64,000 nt of DNA, from assembly GCF_025263485.1 (NCBI RefSeq), contig NZ_CP079863.1:372001-436000 (forward strand). Reading direction: 5' to 3'. The notes below the pieces were generated by a model. The model ran no database searches and was not told the origin of the DNA. It was given only the letters and a program-made list of their open reading frames with translations. Origin of the DNA: Mycobacterium sp. SMC-2. GTDB taxonomy: Bacteria; Actinomycetota; Actinomycetes; Mycobacteriales; Mycobacteriaceae. Below are positions 37,547 through 48,080 of the stretch, piece after piece. The position numbers and the translations under genes were made by a program. Each line of letters begins with the position of its first letter. Within the stretch, counting starts at the first letter, position 1.

Positions 37547-38935
37547 GTGCCTGTCCCTGGATCTGCACTCTCGGCGCACAAGTCGGGCGTTGACCGGTTG
37601 ATGGCGAGCTATCGATCCATCCCCGCAACGTCCGCCGTCCGGCTCGCCAAGCCGACGTCAAACCTGTTCCGCGCCCGCACTAAACGCGACGCCCCCGGCC
37701 TGGACACGTCGGGGCTGACCGGCGTGCTGAGCGTCGATCCCGAATCCCACACCGCCGACGTAGCCGGCATGTGCACCTACGAGGATCTGGTCGCCGCGAC
37801 TTTGCCTTTTGGCCTTTCACCGCTCGTCGTCCCGCAACTGAAGACGATCACACTCGGCGGGGCGGTCAGCGGATTGGGCATCGAGTCGGCGTCGTTTCGC
37901 AACGGCCTGCCCCACGAATCGGTGCTGGAGATGGACATCCTCACCGGCGCTGGCGATTTGCTCACCGCATCCCGCACCCAGCACCCCGACCTGTTCCGCG
38001 CCTTTCCCAATTCCTATGGGACGCTTGGCTATTCAACCCGGTTGCGGATCGAGCTGGAGCCCGTCGCGCCGTTCGTCGCGTTGCGGCACGTGCGGTTCCG
38101 CTCGTTGCCCGCGCTGATCGCGGCGATGGAACGCATCATCGACACCGGCGGGCAGGGCGGCACGCCCGTCGACTATCTCGACGGGGTGGTGTTCAGCGCC
38201 GACGAGAGTTATCTGTGCGTGGGTCGGCGAACCACCACGCCGGGACCGGTCAGCGACTACACCGGGAAGAACATCTACTACCAGTCGATCCGGCACGACT
38301 CCCCCGGGGTGGAAGCCACCAAGGACGACCGGCTGACAATGCACGACTACTTCTGGCGCTGGGACACCGACTGGTTCTGGTGCTCGAGTGCGTTCGGTGT
38401 GCAGAACCCGCGGCTGCGGCGCTGGTGGCCGCGCCGGTACCGGCGCAGCAGCGTCTACTCGAAGCTCGTCGCCATGGACCGGCGCTTCGGTATCGCCGAC
38501 CGGATCGAGAAGCGCAAGGGCCGTCCCCCGCGCGAGCGGGTCGTCCAGGACGTCGAGCTGCCGGTCGAACGGACCTGCGAGTTCTTGGAGTGGTTCTTGG
38601 GCAACGTGCCCATCACGCCGATCTGGCTGTGCCCGCTGCGGCTGCGCGACCACGAGGGCTGGCCGCTGTATCCGATGCGGCCGGACCACACGTACGTCAA
38701 TGTCGGCTTTTGGTCCTCGGTGCCGGCGGGCGACACGGAAGGTGAAACCAACCGGACGATCGAAGCGAAGGTGAGCGAGCTCGACGGGCACAAGTCGCTG
38801 TATTCCGACTCGTACTACGCCCGCGAGGAATTCGACGAGTTGTACGGCGGCGAGGCCTACAAAACGGTCAAGAAAATCTACGATCCCGATTCCCGTCTCC
38901 TCGACCTCTATGCAAAGGCGGTACAACGGCGATGA
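37547..38935 (+). CDS. FAD-linked oxidase (Rv3719-like)
   Basis: A PCMH-type FAD-binding protein of 462 residues. Features include VDPESHTADVAGMCTYEDLV, the glycine-rich LGGAVSGLGIES loop that binds the FAD pyrophosphate, and PNSYGTLGYSTRL, as in the D-lactate dehydrogenase/DIMINUTO family. Start: the GTG at 37547 (MPVPGSAL) sits about 7 bases after a TANNNT-type minus-10 (TAGGGT at 37534-37539) with no ribosome site, which suggests a leaderless transcript. Its stop overlaps the next start (ATGA), so it is co-translated with the cyclopropane synthase-like gene. The pair probably acts on the same fatty acyl or lipid substrate; in actinobacteria such pairs have been linked to branched-lipid formation. 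The substrate is not visible. Confidence 0.88.
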   Translation: MPVPGSALSAHKSGVDRLMASYRSIPATSAVRLAKPTSNLFRARTKRDAPGLDTSGLTGVLSVDPESHTADVAGMCTYEDLVAATLPFGLSPLVVPQLKTITLGGAVSGLGIESASFRNGLPHESVLEMDILTGAGDLLTASRTQHPDLFRAFPNSYGTLGYSTRLRIELEPVAPFVALRHVRFRSLPALIAAMERIIDTGGQGGTPVDYLDGVVFSADESYLCVGRRTTTPGPVSDYTGKNIYYQSIRHDSPGVEATKDDRLTMHDYFWRWDTDWFWCSSAFGVQNPRLRRWWPRRYRRSSVYSKLVAMDRRFGIADRIEKRKGRPPRERVVQDVELPVERTCEFLEWFLGNVPITPIWLCPLRLRDHEGWPLYPMRPDHTYVNVGFWSSVPAGDTEGETNRTIEAKVSELDGHKSLYSDSYYAREEFDELYGGEAYKTVKKIYDPDSRLLDLYAKAVQRR

Positions 38936-40236
38936 CCACGACAAAAGAACACCGCACGAGCGGAAAGCTGAGCATGGCGCAGATCCTGGAGATCTTCGCG
39001 GCGACCGGGCGCCACCCGCTGAAGTTCACCGCCTACGACGGCAGCACCGCCGGAAGCCGAGACGCCGAACTGGGCCTGGATCTTCGGAGCCCGCGCGGCG
39101 CCACGTACCTGGCCACGGCTCCCGGCGAACTCGGTCTCGCCCGCGCGTACGTGGCGGGCGATTTGGACCTGTACGGCGTCCACCCGGGCGATCCCTACCA
39201 GCTGCTCAAGCGGCTGACCGACCGCGTCCAATTCAAGCGGCCGCCGGCGCGCGTGCTCGCCAACGTCGTGCGTTCGATGGGGCTGGAGCGGCTGGTGCCG
39301 GTCCCCCCGCCGCCGCAGGAGACACCGCCCCGGTGGCGCCGGATCGCCGACGGGCTGATGCACACCAAGACGCGTGACGCCGAGGCCATCCACCACCACT
39401 ACGACGTCTCCAACACGTTCTACGAATGGGTGCTCGGCCCGTCGATGACGTACACCTGCGCGGTGTATCCCGACGCCGACGCGACGCTGGAAGAGGCCCA
39501 GGACAACAAATACCGGCTGGTCTTCGAGAAGCTGAGGCTGCAGCCCGGCGACCGGTTGCTCGACGTCGGCTGCGGCTGGGGCGGCATGGTGCGCTTCGCC
39601 GCGCGACGCGGCGTCCGCGTGATCGGTGCGACCCTGTCGGGCGAGCAGGCGAAGTGGGCGCAACGGGCGATCGAAGACGAAGGGCTGAGCGACCTCGCCG
39701 AGGTGCGCCATTCCGACTACCGCGACATCGCCGAGGGCGGATTCGACGCCGTGTCCTCGATCGGGTTGACCGAGCACATCGGCGTCAAGAACTACCCGGC
39801 CTACTTCGGGTTCTTGAAGTCGAAGCTGCGCACCGGCGGCCTGCTGCTCAACCACTGCATCACCCGCCACGACAACAAGTCGACCTCGTTCGCCGGCGGC
39901 TTCACCGACCGGTACGTCTTCCCGGACGGCGAGCTGACCGGCTCGGGCCGCATCATCACCGAGATCCAGGACGTCGGGTTCGAGGTGCTGCACGAGGAGA
40001 ACTTCCGGCATCACTACGCCATGACGCTGCGGGACTGGTGCCGCAACCTGGTCGAGCACTGGGACGAAGCGGTCGACGAGGTCAACCTGGCCACCGCCAA
40101 GGTGTGGGGCCTGTACATGGCGGCCTCGCGGGTGGCCTTCGAGCAGAACAACCTGCAGCTGCACCACGTGCTGGCGGCCAACGTCGACGCGCGCGGCGAC
40201 GACCACCTGCCGTTGCGGCCCTGGTGGACACCCTAG
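38932..40236 (+). CDS. Cyclopropane-fatty-acyl-phospholipid synthase family methyltransferase (Rv3720-like)
   Basis: 434 residues with ATG overlapping the upstream stop. An N-terminal helical region precedes the SAM domain: LLDVGCGWGGMVRFAARRG as motif I, GATLSGEQAKWA as motif II, and SSIGLTEHIG, which carries the glutamate conserved in the CFA synthase family. HHHYDVSNTFYEWVLGPSMT is also a family hallmark. The enzyme transfers a methylene or methyl group from SAM to a double bond of an acyl chain in a phospholipid. With the preceding FAD oxidase it may convert an unsaturated chain to a methyl-branched one. That is inference from family pairs. Confidence 0.9.
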   Translation: MTTTKEHRTSGKLSMAQILEIFAATGRHPLKFTAYDGSTAGSRDAELGLDLRSPRGATYLATAPGELGLARAYVAGDLDLYGVHPGDPYQLLKRLTDRVQFKRPPARVLANVVRSMGLERLVPVPPPPQETPPRWRRIADGLMHTKTRDAEAIHHHYDVSNTFYEWVLGPSMTYTCAVYPDADATLEEAQDNKYRLVFEKLRLQPGDRLLDVGCGWGGMVRFAARRGVRVIGATLSGEQAKWAQRAIEDEGLSDLAEVRHSDYRDIAEGGFDAVSSIGLTEHIGVKNYPAYFGFLKSKLRTGGLLLNHCITRHDNKSTSFAGGFTDRYVFPDGELTGSGRIITEIQDVGFEVLHEENFRHHYAMTLRDWCRNLVEHWDEAVDEVNLATAKVWGLYMAASRVAFEQNNLQLHHVLAANVDARGDDHLPLRPWWTP

Positions 40237-40237
40237 C

Positions 40238-42028
40238 TCAGGCGTTGTCGATCCGGCGGGCGCCCAGCTCGTTCTGGAGCAGCTCCAAAGCGACCTCCTC
40301 GGGGTCGCGGCGCGGCTCGGACGGCTCCGCGCGGCCGGCTTCGGCGAGCATGTGTTCCTCTTCGGCGCGCTGAGCCACGTCGGGCGTGGGCTCTTCCGCC
40401 GCCGGGGTCGGCGGGGCGGACTCGACCGGCGCGGCGGCCCCCACCTCACAGCGCACCCGCCAGTTGACGCCCAGCGCATCCTTGAGAGCTTCGGCGATGA
40501 CGTCGGCGTTGCGCTGTTCGCACAGCCGCTTGGCCAACGGCGCCGAGGAATGCGTCAGCACCAGCGTGTTGTCCTCGATCGCGCGGACGGTGGCCCCCGC
40601 CAGCATCACCTCGGTGGTGCGGCTGCGCTGGCGCACCTTGTCGCGCACCGTCGGCCACATGCTTCGCACCGCGGCGGCGTTGAGTTCGCCGGGCGCGGCG
40701 TGCGGTTCTGGGGCCGGCGCCGGGACGGGTTCGGGCACCGGCTCGCGCGGGGCTTCGGGCTCGGCCACCTTGGGCGGGGCGGCCTCCCTGGGCGGGGCGG
40801 CCTCCCTGGGCGGGGCGGATTCCGTCCGGGGCCGCGGTGGGTGCGCGGCGGCCGTCTCGGCGGCGGGAATGGACATGTCCAGCCGGGTCTCGATCCGCTC
40901 GACGCGCTGCAGCAGCGCCGACTCGGTGTCGCTTGCCGAGGGCAGCAGCAGCCGCGCGCAGACGACCTCGAGCAGTAGGCGGGGGGCGGTCGCGCCCCGC
41001 ATCTCTCCCAGCCCTGCCTGCACGACCTCGGCGTAGCGGGTCAGGGTCGCCGTCCCGAGGCGGGCCGCCTGGTCGCGCATCCGGTCCAGTACGTCCTCCG
41101 GGGCGTCCACCACGCCGCGGCTGACCGCGTCCGGAACCGCTTGCAGCACGATGAGGTCACGGAACCGTTCCAGCAGGTCGGTGGCGAAGCGGCGCGGGTC
41201 GTGGCCCGCGTCGATCACCGACTCCACCGCACCGAACAACGCCTCGGCGTCGGACGCGGCGAGGGCGTCCACCGCGTCGTCGATCAGCGCGACGTCGGTG
41301 GCGCCCAGCAGCCCGAGCGCCCGCTGATAGGTGACGTGGGCGCCCTCGGCGCCCGCCAACAGCTGATCGAGCACCGACAGCGTGTCGCGGGGCGAGCCGC
41401 CGCCGGCGCGGATCACCAGCGGGTAGACCGCGTCGTCGATGACGACGCCCTCCTGCTCGCAGATCCGCCCGATCAACGCCCGCATGGTCTTCGGTGGCAG
41501 CAGCCGGAACGGGTAGTGGTGGGTGCGCGACCGGATCGTCGGCAGCACCTTCTCCGGTTCGGTGGTGGCGAAGATGAAGATGAGGTGCTCGGGCGGCTCC
41601 TCCACGATCTTGAGCAGCGCGTTGAACCCCGCGGTGGTCACCATGTGCGCCTCGTCGATGATGAACACCCGATAGCGCGACTGCGCGGGCGCATAGAACG
41701 CGCGGTCCCGGAGCTCGCGCGTGTCGTCCACGCCGCCGTGGCTGGCCGCGTCGAGTTCCACCACGTCGATGCTGCCGGGGGCATTGGGTGCCAACGCCGT
41801 GCAGGACTCGCACACCCCGCAGGGAGCGGCCGTCGGGCCCTGCGCGCAGTTCAGCGACCGGGCCAGGATGCGCGCCGACGAGGTTTTCCCGCAGCCGCGC
41901 GGACCGGAGAACAGGTAGGCGTGGTTGATCCGGCCTGCTTCCAGGGCGATCGACAGTGGTTCGGTGACGTGCTCCTGCCCCACCACCTCGGCGAAGGTTG
42001 CCGGTCGGTACTTGCGGTAGAGGGCCAC
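40238..42028 (-). CDS. dnaX: DNA polymerase III subunit gamma/tau
   Basis: 596 residues from GTG at 42028. Contains the clamp-loader AAA+ core: Walker A GPRGCGKTSSA, a four-cysteine zinc module (C-x9-C-x2-C-x2-C), Walker B/DEAH IIDEAHMV, and the SRC-like arginine region TIRSRTHHYPF. A domain III helical bundle follows, then a Pro/Ala/Glu-rich linker holding short tandem repeats and a C-terminal domain. It is the clamp-loader ATPase of the replisome. No frameshift site for a gamma form was noted. It is transcribed with the aminotransferase gene upstream, across a gap of about 108 bases that contains a short repeat. Confidence 0.97.
   Translation of the reverse strand: MALYRKYRPATFAEVVGQEHVTEPLSIALEAGRINHAYLFSGPRGCGKTSSARILARSLNCAQGPTAAPCGVCESCTALAPNAPGSIDVVELDAASHGGVDDTRELRDRAFYAPAQSRYRVFIIDEAHMVTTAGFNALLKIVEEPPEHLIFIFATTEPEKVLPTIRSRTHHYPFRLLPPKTMRALIGRICEQEGVVIDDAVYPLVIRAGGGSPRDTLSVLDQLLAGAEGAHVTYQRALGLLGATDVALIDDAVDALAASDAEALFGAVESVIDAGHDPRRFATDLLERFRDLIVLQAVPDAVSRGVVDAPEDVLDRMRDQAARLGTATLTRYAEVVQAGLGEMRGATAPRLLLEVVCARLLLPSASDTESALLQRVERIETRLDMSIPAAETAAAHPPRPRTESAPPREAAPPREAAPPKVAEPEAPREPVPEPVPAPAPEPHAAPGELNAAAVRSMWPTVRDKVRQRSRTTEVMLAGATVRAIEDNTLVLTHSSAPLAKRLCEQRNADVIAEALKDALGVNWRVRCEVGAAAPVESAPPTPAAEEPTPDVAQRAEEEHMLAEAGRAEPSEPRRDPEEVALELLQNELGARRIDNA
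40771..40819. repeat. 18-bp tandem repeat inside dnaX
   Basis: The unit TGGGCGGGGCGGCCTCCC occurs twice in full (40771-40788, 40789-40806) and a third time in part. It encodes Pro-Pro-Arg-Glu-Ala-Ala repeats in the DnaX linker, so copy number can vary in frame. Confidence 0.85.
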
Positions 42029-42072
42029 GGTCAGCAGGCTACCGGCGAGCGGTGACTAGAGCTCGGCTGGCA

Positions 42073-42105
42073 TCGAGTGTGCGCCAGCGGCTTCGAGTGT
42101 GCGCC
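42073..42105. repeat. Intergenic direct repeat TCGAGTGTGCGCC
   Basis: Two copies of TCGAGTGTGCGCC start at 42073 and 42093, a 20-base period, between the aminotransferase stop and the dnaX start. A related inverted GCGCACACT lies at 42140-42148 at the end of the aminotransferase gene. It may form a stem in the shared transcript; function unknown. Confidence 0.6.
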
Positions 42106-42136
42106 CACGGCGCACTCGCGCGGCGTGTCGTCGCCG

Positions 42137-43597
<1,461 letters not shown>

Positions 43598-43665
43598 ACC
43601 GCGAGTCTAATACCTGGCGCAGAGCAAGTGCCGGCCGCTATGGCGGCCTCGGTTACCATGGCCAC

Positions 43666-43751
43666 GGAGGATTCGCCTAGTGGCCTATGGCGCTCGCCTG
43701 GAACGCGGGTTGGGTTAACAGCCCTCGCGGGTTCAAATCCCGCATCCTCCG
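43666..43751 (+). tRNA. tRNA-Ser (anticodon GGA)
   Basis: Acceptor stem GGAGGAT (43666-43672) pairs with ATCCTCC (43744-43750), discriminator G at 43751. The anticodon stem CTCGC/GCGGG encloses CTGGAAC, giving anticodon GGA, which reads UCC and UCU. A long variable arm (TTGGGTTAACAGCCC) confirms a class II serine tRNA, and the T arm is CGCGGGTTCAAATCCCGC. CCA is not encoded. Confidence 0.96.
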
Positions 43752-43843
43752 CAATTGGTCCGCCATGCGGACAGGCACGAATTGGTATGGATTCGGGTTG
43801 GCCGCCTTTAGGCTGGCGTGAACTCACCACCACGAGGAGGGGT

Positions 43844-44638
43844 ATGGGGCGCAAGATTGCGGTGCCGTGGCACCTGCTGTGCTCTCTCGTCGCCGGCGCC
43901 CTCTACTTCTTTTTCGTGTTGCCCCGTTGGCCGGAGCTGATGGGTGACACCACGCATTCGTTGGGGACCGGGCTGCGGATTACGACGGGTGCGCTCGTCG
44001 CGCTGGCCGCGCTGCCCGTGGTGTTCAACCTGTTGCGGGTGCGCAAGCCGGAGCTGGGGACGCCGCAGCTGGCCCTGAACCTGCGGGTCGCGTCGATCGT
44101 GTGCCACGTGCTGGCGGGCTCGCTGATCGCCGGAACGGCGATCAGCGAGATCTGGCTCAGCCTGGACGCCGCCGGACAGTATCTGTTCGCCATCTATGGG
44201 GCGGCCGCCGCGATCGCGGTGCTCGGGTTCTTCGCGTTCTACCTGTCGTTTGTCGCCGAGTTGCCGCCGCCACCGCCGAAACCGATCAAGGCGAAGAAGC
44301 CCAAGAAGCGTCGGTTGCGCCGCAAGAAGGGCGACGAGGCCGACGTCGAGGAAACCACCGAAGACACCGAGGAAGAGGCCGAGGCCGGCGAGCCTGACGA
44401 GGCCGAAGAAACCGAGGCCGGGAAGACTGAGGAAGCCGAGACCGTCACGGCCGGGACCCCCGAGGCTGCCGAGCCCGAAGCCGCCGAACCCGAAGAGACC
44501 CTCGAGCCTGGGGTCGAACCCGCCGAGGAGACCGAGGAAAGCCAGGCCCGGTTGCGCAACCGTCGCCCGACGGGGAAGGGCTCGCATCGGATGCGGCGCC
44601 GGCGCACCCGGGGCGGGGTGGCCCTCGACGAGGAATAG
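43844..44638 (+). CDS. Conserved membrane protein with acidic cytoplasmic tail (Rv3723-like)
   Basis: ATG after GAGGAGGGG. The 264 residues hold four likely membrane segments in the first ~140 residues (around LLCSLVAGALYFFFVLP, TGALVALAALPVVFNLL, IVCHVLAGSLIAGTAI and AIAVLGFFAFYLSFV). A Lys/Arg-rich stretch (KAKKPKKRRLRRKKG) follows, then about 85 residues dominated by Glu, Ala, Pro and Thr, then a basic C-terminus. The tail is low complexity and probably disordered and cytosolic. Position after tRNA-Ser matches Rv3723 in M. tuberculosis from memory. Function unknown. Confidence 0.88.
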   Translation: MGRKIAVPWHLLCSLVAGALYFFFVLPRWPELMGDTTHSLGTGLRITTGALVALAALPVVFNLLRVRKPELGTPQLALNLRVASIVCHVLAGSLIAGTAISEIWLSLDAAGQYLFAIYGAAAAIAVLGFFAFYLSFVAELPPPPPKPIKAKKPKKRRLRRKKGDEADVEETTEDTEEEAEAGEPDEAEETEAGKTEEAETVTAGTPEAAEPEAAEPEETLEPGVEPAEETEESQARLRNRRPTGKGSHRMRRRRTRGGVALDEE

Positions 44639-44648
44639 CCGGCCCTGA

Positions 44649-45392
44649 TCAGTCGCGCCGCCGCAGGCGCTCCACGTAGGCGGCGAGGCGTTGCAGCGTC
44701 TCGTCCGCGCCCCACATCCGGCGGACCTCGTCGTCGATAGCGCCGCCCTGGCGAATCCGCGCCAGCGTCGGGGCCCGCAGCTGGGTCTTGGTCTGGCGAT
44801 AGGCGCCGGCCGGGATGCCGCCGAGATCCGACGCCTCCGCCATGGCCGTCTCGAGGAGATCCTCGGCGACCACGCGATGCGCGAGTCCGCGGGCCACGGC
44901 CTCGGCCCCCCGATAGTTGTGGCCGCCCAGCAGCACCTCCTCGGCGTGGTCCCCGCAGGCGTAGCGCATCACCTCCAGCGCGGCGACCGGAAACGGCACC
45001 CCGACGCGCACCTCGGCCGCGCCTATGGGCGCCTCGGGGCCGATGAGGCGGCGGTCGCAGGCGCACGCGAGCACGCACCCGCCCGCGATGGCGGCACCGT
45101 TGATCGCGGCGACGGTCGGGCCCGGATACGAGAACATCGCCTCGAACGCCGCGGACAGCGCGGGGACCAGCCGATCGGTGTAGCCGGCGCCGCCGTCGAC
45201 CACGCGGTTGAGGTCGACCCCGGCGCTGAACGCCCGGCCGGCTCCAGTGACGACCAGCGCGCCGGCGTCCGAACGCTCCAACTCGCGAACCGTCGAGGTG
45301 AGCTCGTCGAGCAGCTCGACGTCCTGGGCGTTGACGGGCCCCGACGACAGGGTCAGCACGTGCACGGTTTCCACGGTGTTGATCTCGATCAT
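44649..45392 (-). CDS. Enoyl-CoA hydratase/isomerase family protein
   Basis: 247 residues from ATG at 45392, preceded by AAGGATG. Crotonase fold: the first oxyanion-hole segment GRAFSAGVDL and the second NGAAIAGGCVLA are clear, and a Glu in GAAEVRVGVPF sits where hydratases keep a catalytic acid. The only other catalytic Glu position is occupied by other residues, so isomerase or another crotonase activity is possible. It probably acts on an acyl-CoA in the cytosol. It is followed closely upstream by the small gene at 45407-45658 on the same strand and probably shares its transcript. Confidence 0.9.
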   Translation of the reverse strand: MIEINTVETVHVLTLSSGPVNAQDVELLDELTSTVRELERSDAGALVVTGAGRAFSAGVDLNRVVDGGAGYTDRLVPALSAAFEAMFSYPGPTVAAINGAAIAGGCVLACACDRRLIGPEAPIGAAEVRVGVPFPVAALEVMRYACGDHAEEVLLGGHNYRGAEAVARGLAHRVVAEDLLETAMAEASDLGGIPAGAYRQTKTQLRAPTLARIRQGGAIDDEVRRMWGADETLQRLAAYVERLRRRD

Positions 45393-45406
45393 GGTCACAT
45401 CCTTGA

Positions 45407-45658
45407 TCAGCGGCTCACGGCCGCGATGACGACGGGGATATCGGTGTTCTCGTCGGCGTGGTAGCTCGCGCACACGCGGGGGTAGCCGTCGGCGACCTGC
45501 GGCGGGGCGCCGGCCGAGAGGTCGCCGCGCACCAGCAGGATGGGCGACAGCGGTTGGCCCTTCTCGATTTCGGTCAGGTCCGCGAGCATGGCGAGGTAGT
45601 CCGCCGCCGCCGGAAAGTCATGGGCCTCAGGCTTTTCCAGCCCCTTTACGCTCAGCAT
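45407..45658 (-). CDS. Small hypothetical protein
   Basis: 83 residues from ATG at 45658, chosen because AGAGGAGG stands just upstream; the frame is open further but without such a site. The protein (MLSVKGLEKPEAHDFPAAAD...) is moderately acidic, without membrane segments or recognisable motifs. It lies 14 bases ahead of the enoyl-CoA hydratase on the same strand, so the two are likely co-transcribed. I do not recognise it. Confidence 0.75.
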   Translation of the reverse strand: MLSVKGLEKPEAHDFPAAADYLAMLADLTEIEKGQPLSPILLVRGDLSAGAPPQVADGYPRVCASYHADENTDIPVVIAAVSR

Positions 45659-45805
45659 CGGGTGCCTCCTCTGGTCTGCGCCGGCCTCGACGCAGCCTAC
45701 CGGCCCGACGCCGCCGCGAAATTTGGGATCGGTAGCGAATCCGGCGGTCTGTACTTGCGCCATGACGACGCCAGCGGGGCGGCGCATGGAGGAAGGAACC
45801 GCAAA

Positions 45806-46285
45806 GTGAAACGAGTTCTCGCGGCTGCGATTGGCACACTGGGCGCCGCTTCGGTGCTGGTGGGGTGTTCCAGCGGCGGCCACACGGCCAGCACGGCATC
45901 GAGCACCGCACCCAGCGTCGCCAGCGGCGGCGGGGCGCAGGTCAAGGTCGGCGGCACCGACCTGGCGGGCCTGGACCCGGCCTCGGTGACGTGCGTCAAG
46001 TCGGGCGGCAAGATCAACATCGGCAGTGGTTCCAGCGGTGGACGGCAGGCGCTGGCCGTCGTGATGAGCGACGAGGCCACCCCGAAGGTCGAATCGCTGG
46101 CAATGGTTGTCGACGGCAACGCGCTGTCGGTCAGCAACAACATGGGTGCGAAGGTCGGCTCGGCCGACGTGGCGGTGGACGGCAAGACCTACACCATCAC
46201 CGGACAGGCGCAGGGCGCCGACCTGAAGAACCCGATGGCCGGGATGATCACCAAGGATTTCAACATCAAGGTGACCTGCGGCTGA
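45806..46285 (+). CDS. Lipoprotein of the 19-kDa antigen (LpqH) family
   Basis: GTG start after GGAGGAAGG gives 159 residues. A short signal peptide ends in the lipobox LVGC, so Cys 24 would be acylated and the protein anchored outside the membrane. A Ser/Thr/Ala-rich spacer follows, then a domain with two cysteines (VTCVKSGGK and the terminal VTCG) and the pattern TYTITGQAQGADLKNPM near the end, which matches the LpqH/LppE group of surface lipoproteins. LpqH is a TLR2 agonist and adhesin in M. tuberculosis; whether this paralogue shares that role is unknown. Confidence 0.9.
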   Translation: MKRVLAAAIGTLGAASVLVGCSSGGHTASTASSTAPSVASGGGAQVKVGGTDLAGLDPASVTCVKSGGKINIGSGSSGGRQALAVVMSDEATPKVESLAMVVDGNALSVSNNMGAKVGSADVAVDGKTYTITGQAQGADLKNPMAGMITKDFNIKVTCG

Positions 46286-46379
46286 TCGGTTGCGACCGGG
46301 CGGCGGACGTGCTCACTCACGCGTCCGCCGCTCGCCGCTTTCCCCGCCCGCACGACACCCGCGGACTTATGATGCAGCC

Positions 46380-48080
46380 GTGTCGATACCCGATGAGTTG
46401 GACCGCGCGCGCCGCTTGGCGTTCGCGGCCGAGGAAGCCGGGGCGCGCGATCTGTTGCTGTCCTTGATACCGCGCATCGAGCGGGAAGACCGGGACGATC
46501 TGATGTTGGAAGTGCTCGCGCAGCTCGGCGAGATCTACCTCGACCGCGGCGCGAATGACGGGGTGCGCGAATCCATCCGGCGCATTCAGGACTGCGTAAA
46601 CGTCTACGCGAGCATGCCCGCCGACGCCGACGTCACGCACATGGTCCGCCGGTACTCGCGGCGGGCTCAGTTCCTGCAAATCGGCCTCGCCGCGGCTATC
46701 GGCGATCACGAAGGCGCGGCTAAGGCGCTGGCGGTGTTGGATTCCGAGGACTCCGACACCGATTCCCCCGACCTCGCCGACGAACACGCGCGCCTGCGCC
46801 TCCAGGCGCTGGTCCTGTGCGCGACCGCGCTATGCGACGACGACCTGCATGTCCGATCAGTCCCGTTGTGGGAGAGCGCTATTCGCGATATCAGTGACTA
46901 CCGTGGCGGCGGCGAGGCCGCTGATCACCTTCGGGTCGTCGCCGGCACCGGCTACGGCAGGTTCTGCGTCGAAACCGGCCGGCTGCCGGAAGCCGATCCC
47001 TGGCTGCGCCGCGCGGAAGCCCGGGCCCAGGCCAACGGCTGGGAACTCGCCACGGCGCGAGCGCGATTGGAGCGGGCGACCGCGTGCTGGGCGGCCAACG
47101 ACCACGCCGGCACCGAGCAACTGGTTTCCGAGGCCTATCCCGTCATCGCCCGTCACGCCCGGGCGCACGACGTCGCCCGCTGCTGGCTGTACATGGGACT
47201 CACCCGGCTCGGGGCCGGCGCGCTGGAGGCCGCCGACGAATGCTGGGAACACGCCGAGCGGCACTGGCGCGAACTGGGCAAGCCGCTGTATCTGCACCGC
47301 ATCCTGTTGCAGCGCAGCTGGATAGCGATCTTCTGGAGCCGCTTCGCCGACGCGGTGGAGCTGATCGCCGAGGCCCGCGAACTGCTCGACTCGTCGCCGC
47401 GCAGCAGCTGGCTGCAGTACGCGCTGCTCGACAATCATCTCGGCACGGTGTGGCGCGCCGACGCGTTGGCCGACCTAGGCTTCGACAGTTCCGGGGATCC
47501 CGACGAGACGCTGCAGGAGACCGAGGCGCGGCAGGCGGAGGGGCTCGGCATCCTGCATGGCGAGGTCGGCACCGACGAATACCGGCGCGGCATGACCAAA
47601 CTCGAGCAGGCCGCAGAGCTCAAGGTGCCGGCCGCGCTGGCGGTCGACTCGGTGCGCTATTCGATCGCCGACGCCGACGCGAGATCCCGCTGGGCCACCA
47701 GCGTTGCGGCGCCCGTCCTGGCCGGCGCCTTCGCCGTCGCCTGGGAATGGGAGAACACCGAACTGATCAGTGAACTGGTCGAATACCACAGCGCGCGAGG
47801 GACTTTCGATACCGGCCCGCAGCGGGCGCGAACCGGGGAATGGGCGTCGACGGCCACCGCTCCGGTCCCCATCGACCCCGACGTCGAGGCCGCCCCGGCG
47901 CTGGCCGCGGCCGGCTCGCCGGCCCCCGGCGACGCGTCGCTGACGCGGCTCGGACCGTTGCCGCCGTTGCGGATGCAGCCGGACGCCGAGCCGATCCTGA
48001 GTCACTATCGCGCGCTGGCCTTCCAGCGCTACGGCCGCGACGTCACCGCGGCCGAGCCGGCCTGGTCGACCTGGCCATGA
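46380..48080 (+). CDS. Helical TPR-like protein, first gene of a CHAT-protease operon
   Basis: GTG at 46380 starts a 566-residue protein rich in Ala, Arg, Glu and Leu. Repeated A-x-x-x-A-x-x-L/W patterns (for example AEARAQANGWELATARARLERA and neighbouring helices) suggest stacked helical hairpins of TPR type over about residues 1-430. A Pro/Ala-rich linker and a short C-terminal segment follow. No enzyme motif is visible. Its stop overlaps the start of the CHAT protease gene (ATGA), which implies coupled synthesis. By analogy with TPR-CHAT systems it could be the sensor or scaffold that controls the protease, or its substrate. That is inference. Confidence 0.8.
   Translation: MSIPDELDRARRLAFAAEEAGARDLLLSLIPRIEREDRDDLMLEVLAQLGEIYLDRGANDGVRESIRRIQDCVNVYASMPADADVTHMVRRYSRRAQFLQIGLAAAIGDHEGAAKALAVLDSEDSDTDSPDLADEHARLRLQALVLCATALCDDDLHVRSVPLWESAIRDISDYRGGGEAADHLRVVAGTGYGRFCVETGRLPEADPWLRRAEARAQANGWELATARARLERATACWAANDHAGTEQLVSEAYPVIARHARAHDVARCWLYMGLTRLGAGALEAADECWEHAERHWRELGKPLYLHRILLQRSWIAIFWSRFADAVELIAEARELLDSSPRSSWLQYALLDNHLGTVWRADALADLGFDSSGDPDETLQETEARQAEGLGILHGEVGTDEYRRGMTKLEQAAELKVPAALAVDSVRYSIADADARSRWATSVAAPVLAGAFAVAWEWENTELISELVEYHSARGTFDTGPQRARTGEWASTATAPVPIDPDVEAAPALAAAGSPAPGDASLTRLGPLPPLRMQPDAEPILSHYRALAFQRYGRDVTAAEPAWSTWP

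Noticed and set aside
40238..42028. Programmed frameshift producing a short gamma form of DnaX
   Set aside because: I found no slippery heptamer followed by a strong hairpin at a plausible place; the frame is continuous.
43666..43751. tRNA-Ser as an attachment site for an integrated island
   Set aside because: No integrase, no visible repeat of the tRNA 3' end downstream, and the next gene is backbone (Rv3723-like).
43808..44587. Antisense open frame opposite the Rv3723-like gene
   Set aside because: It mirrors the low-complexity acidic tail of the real gene and has no independent support.
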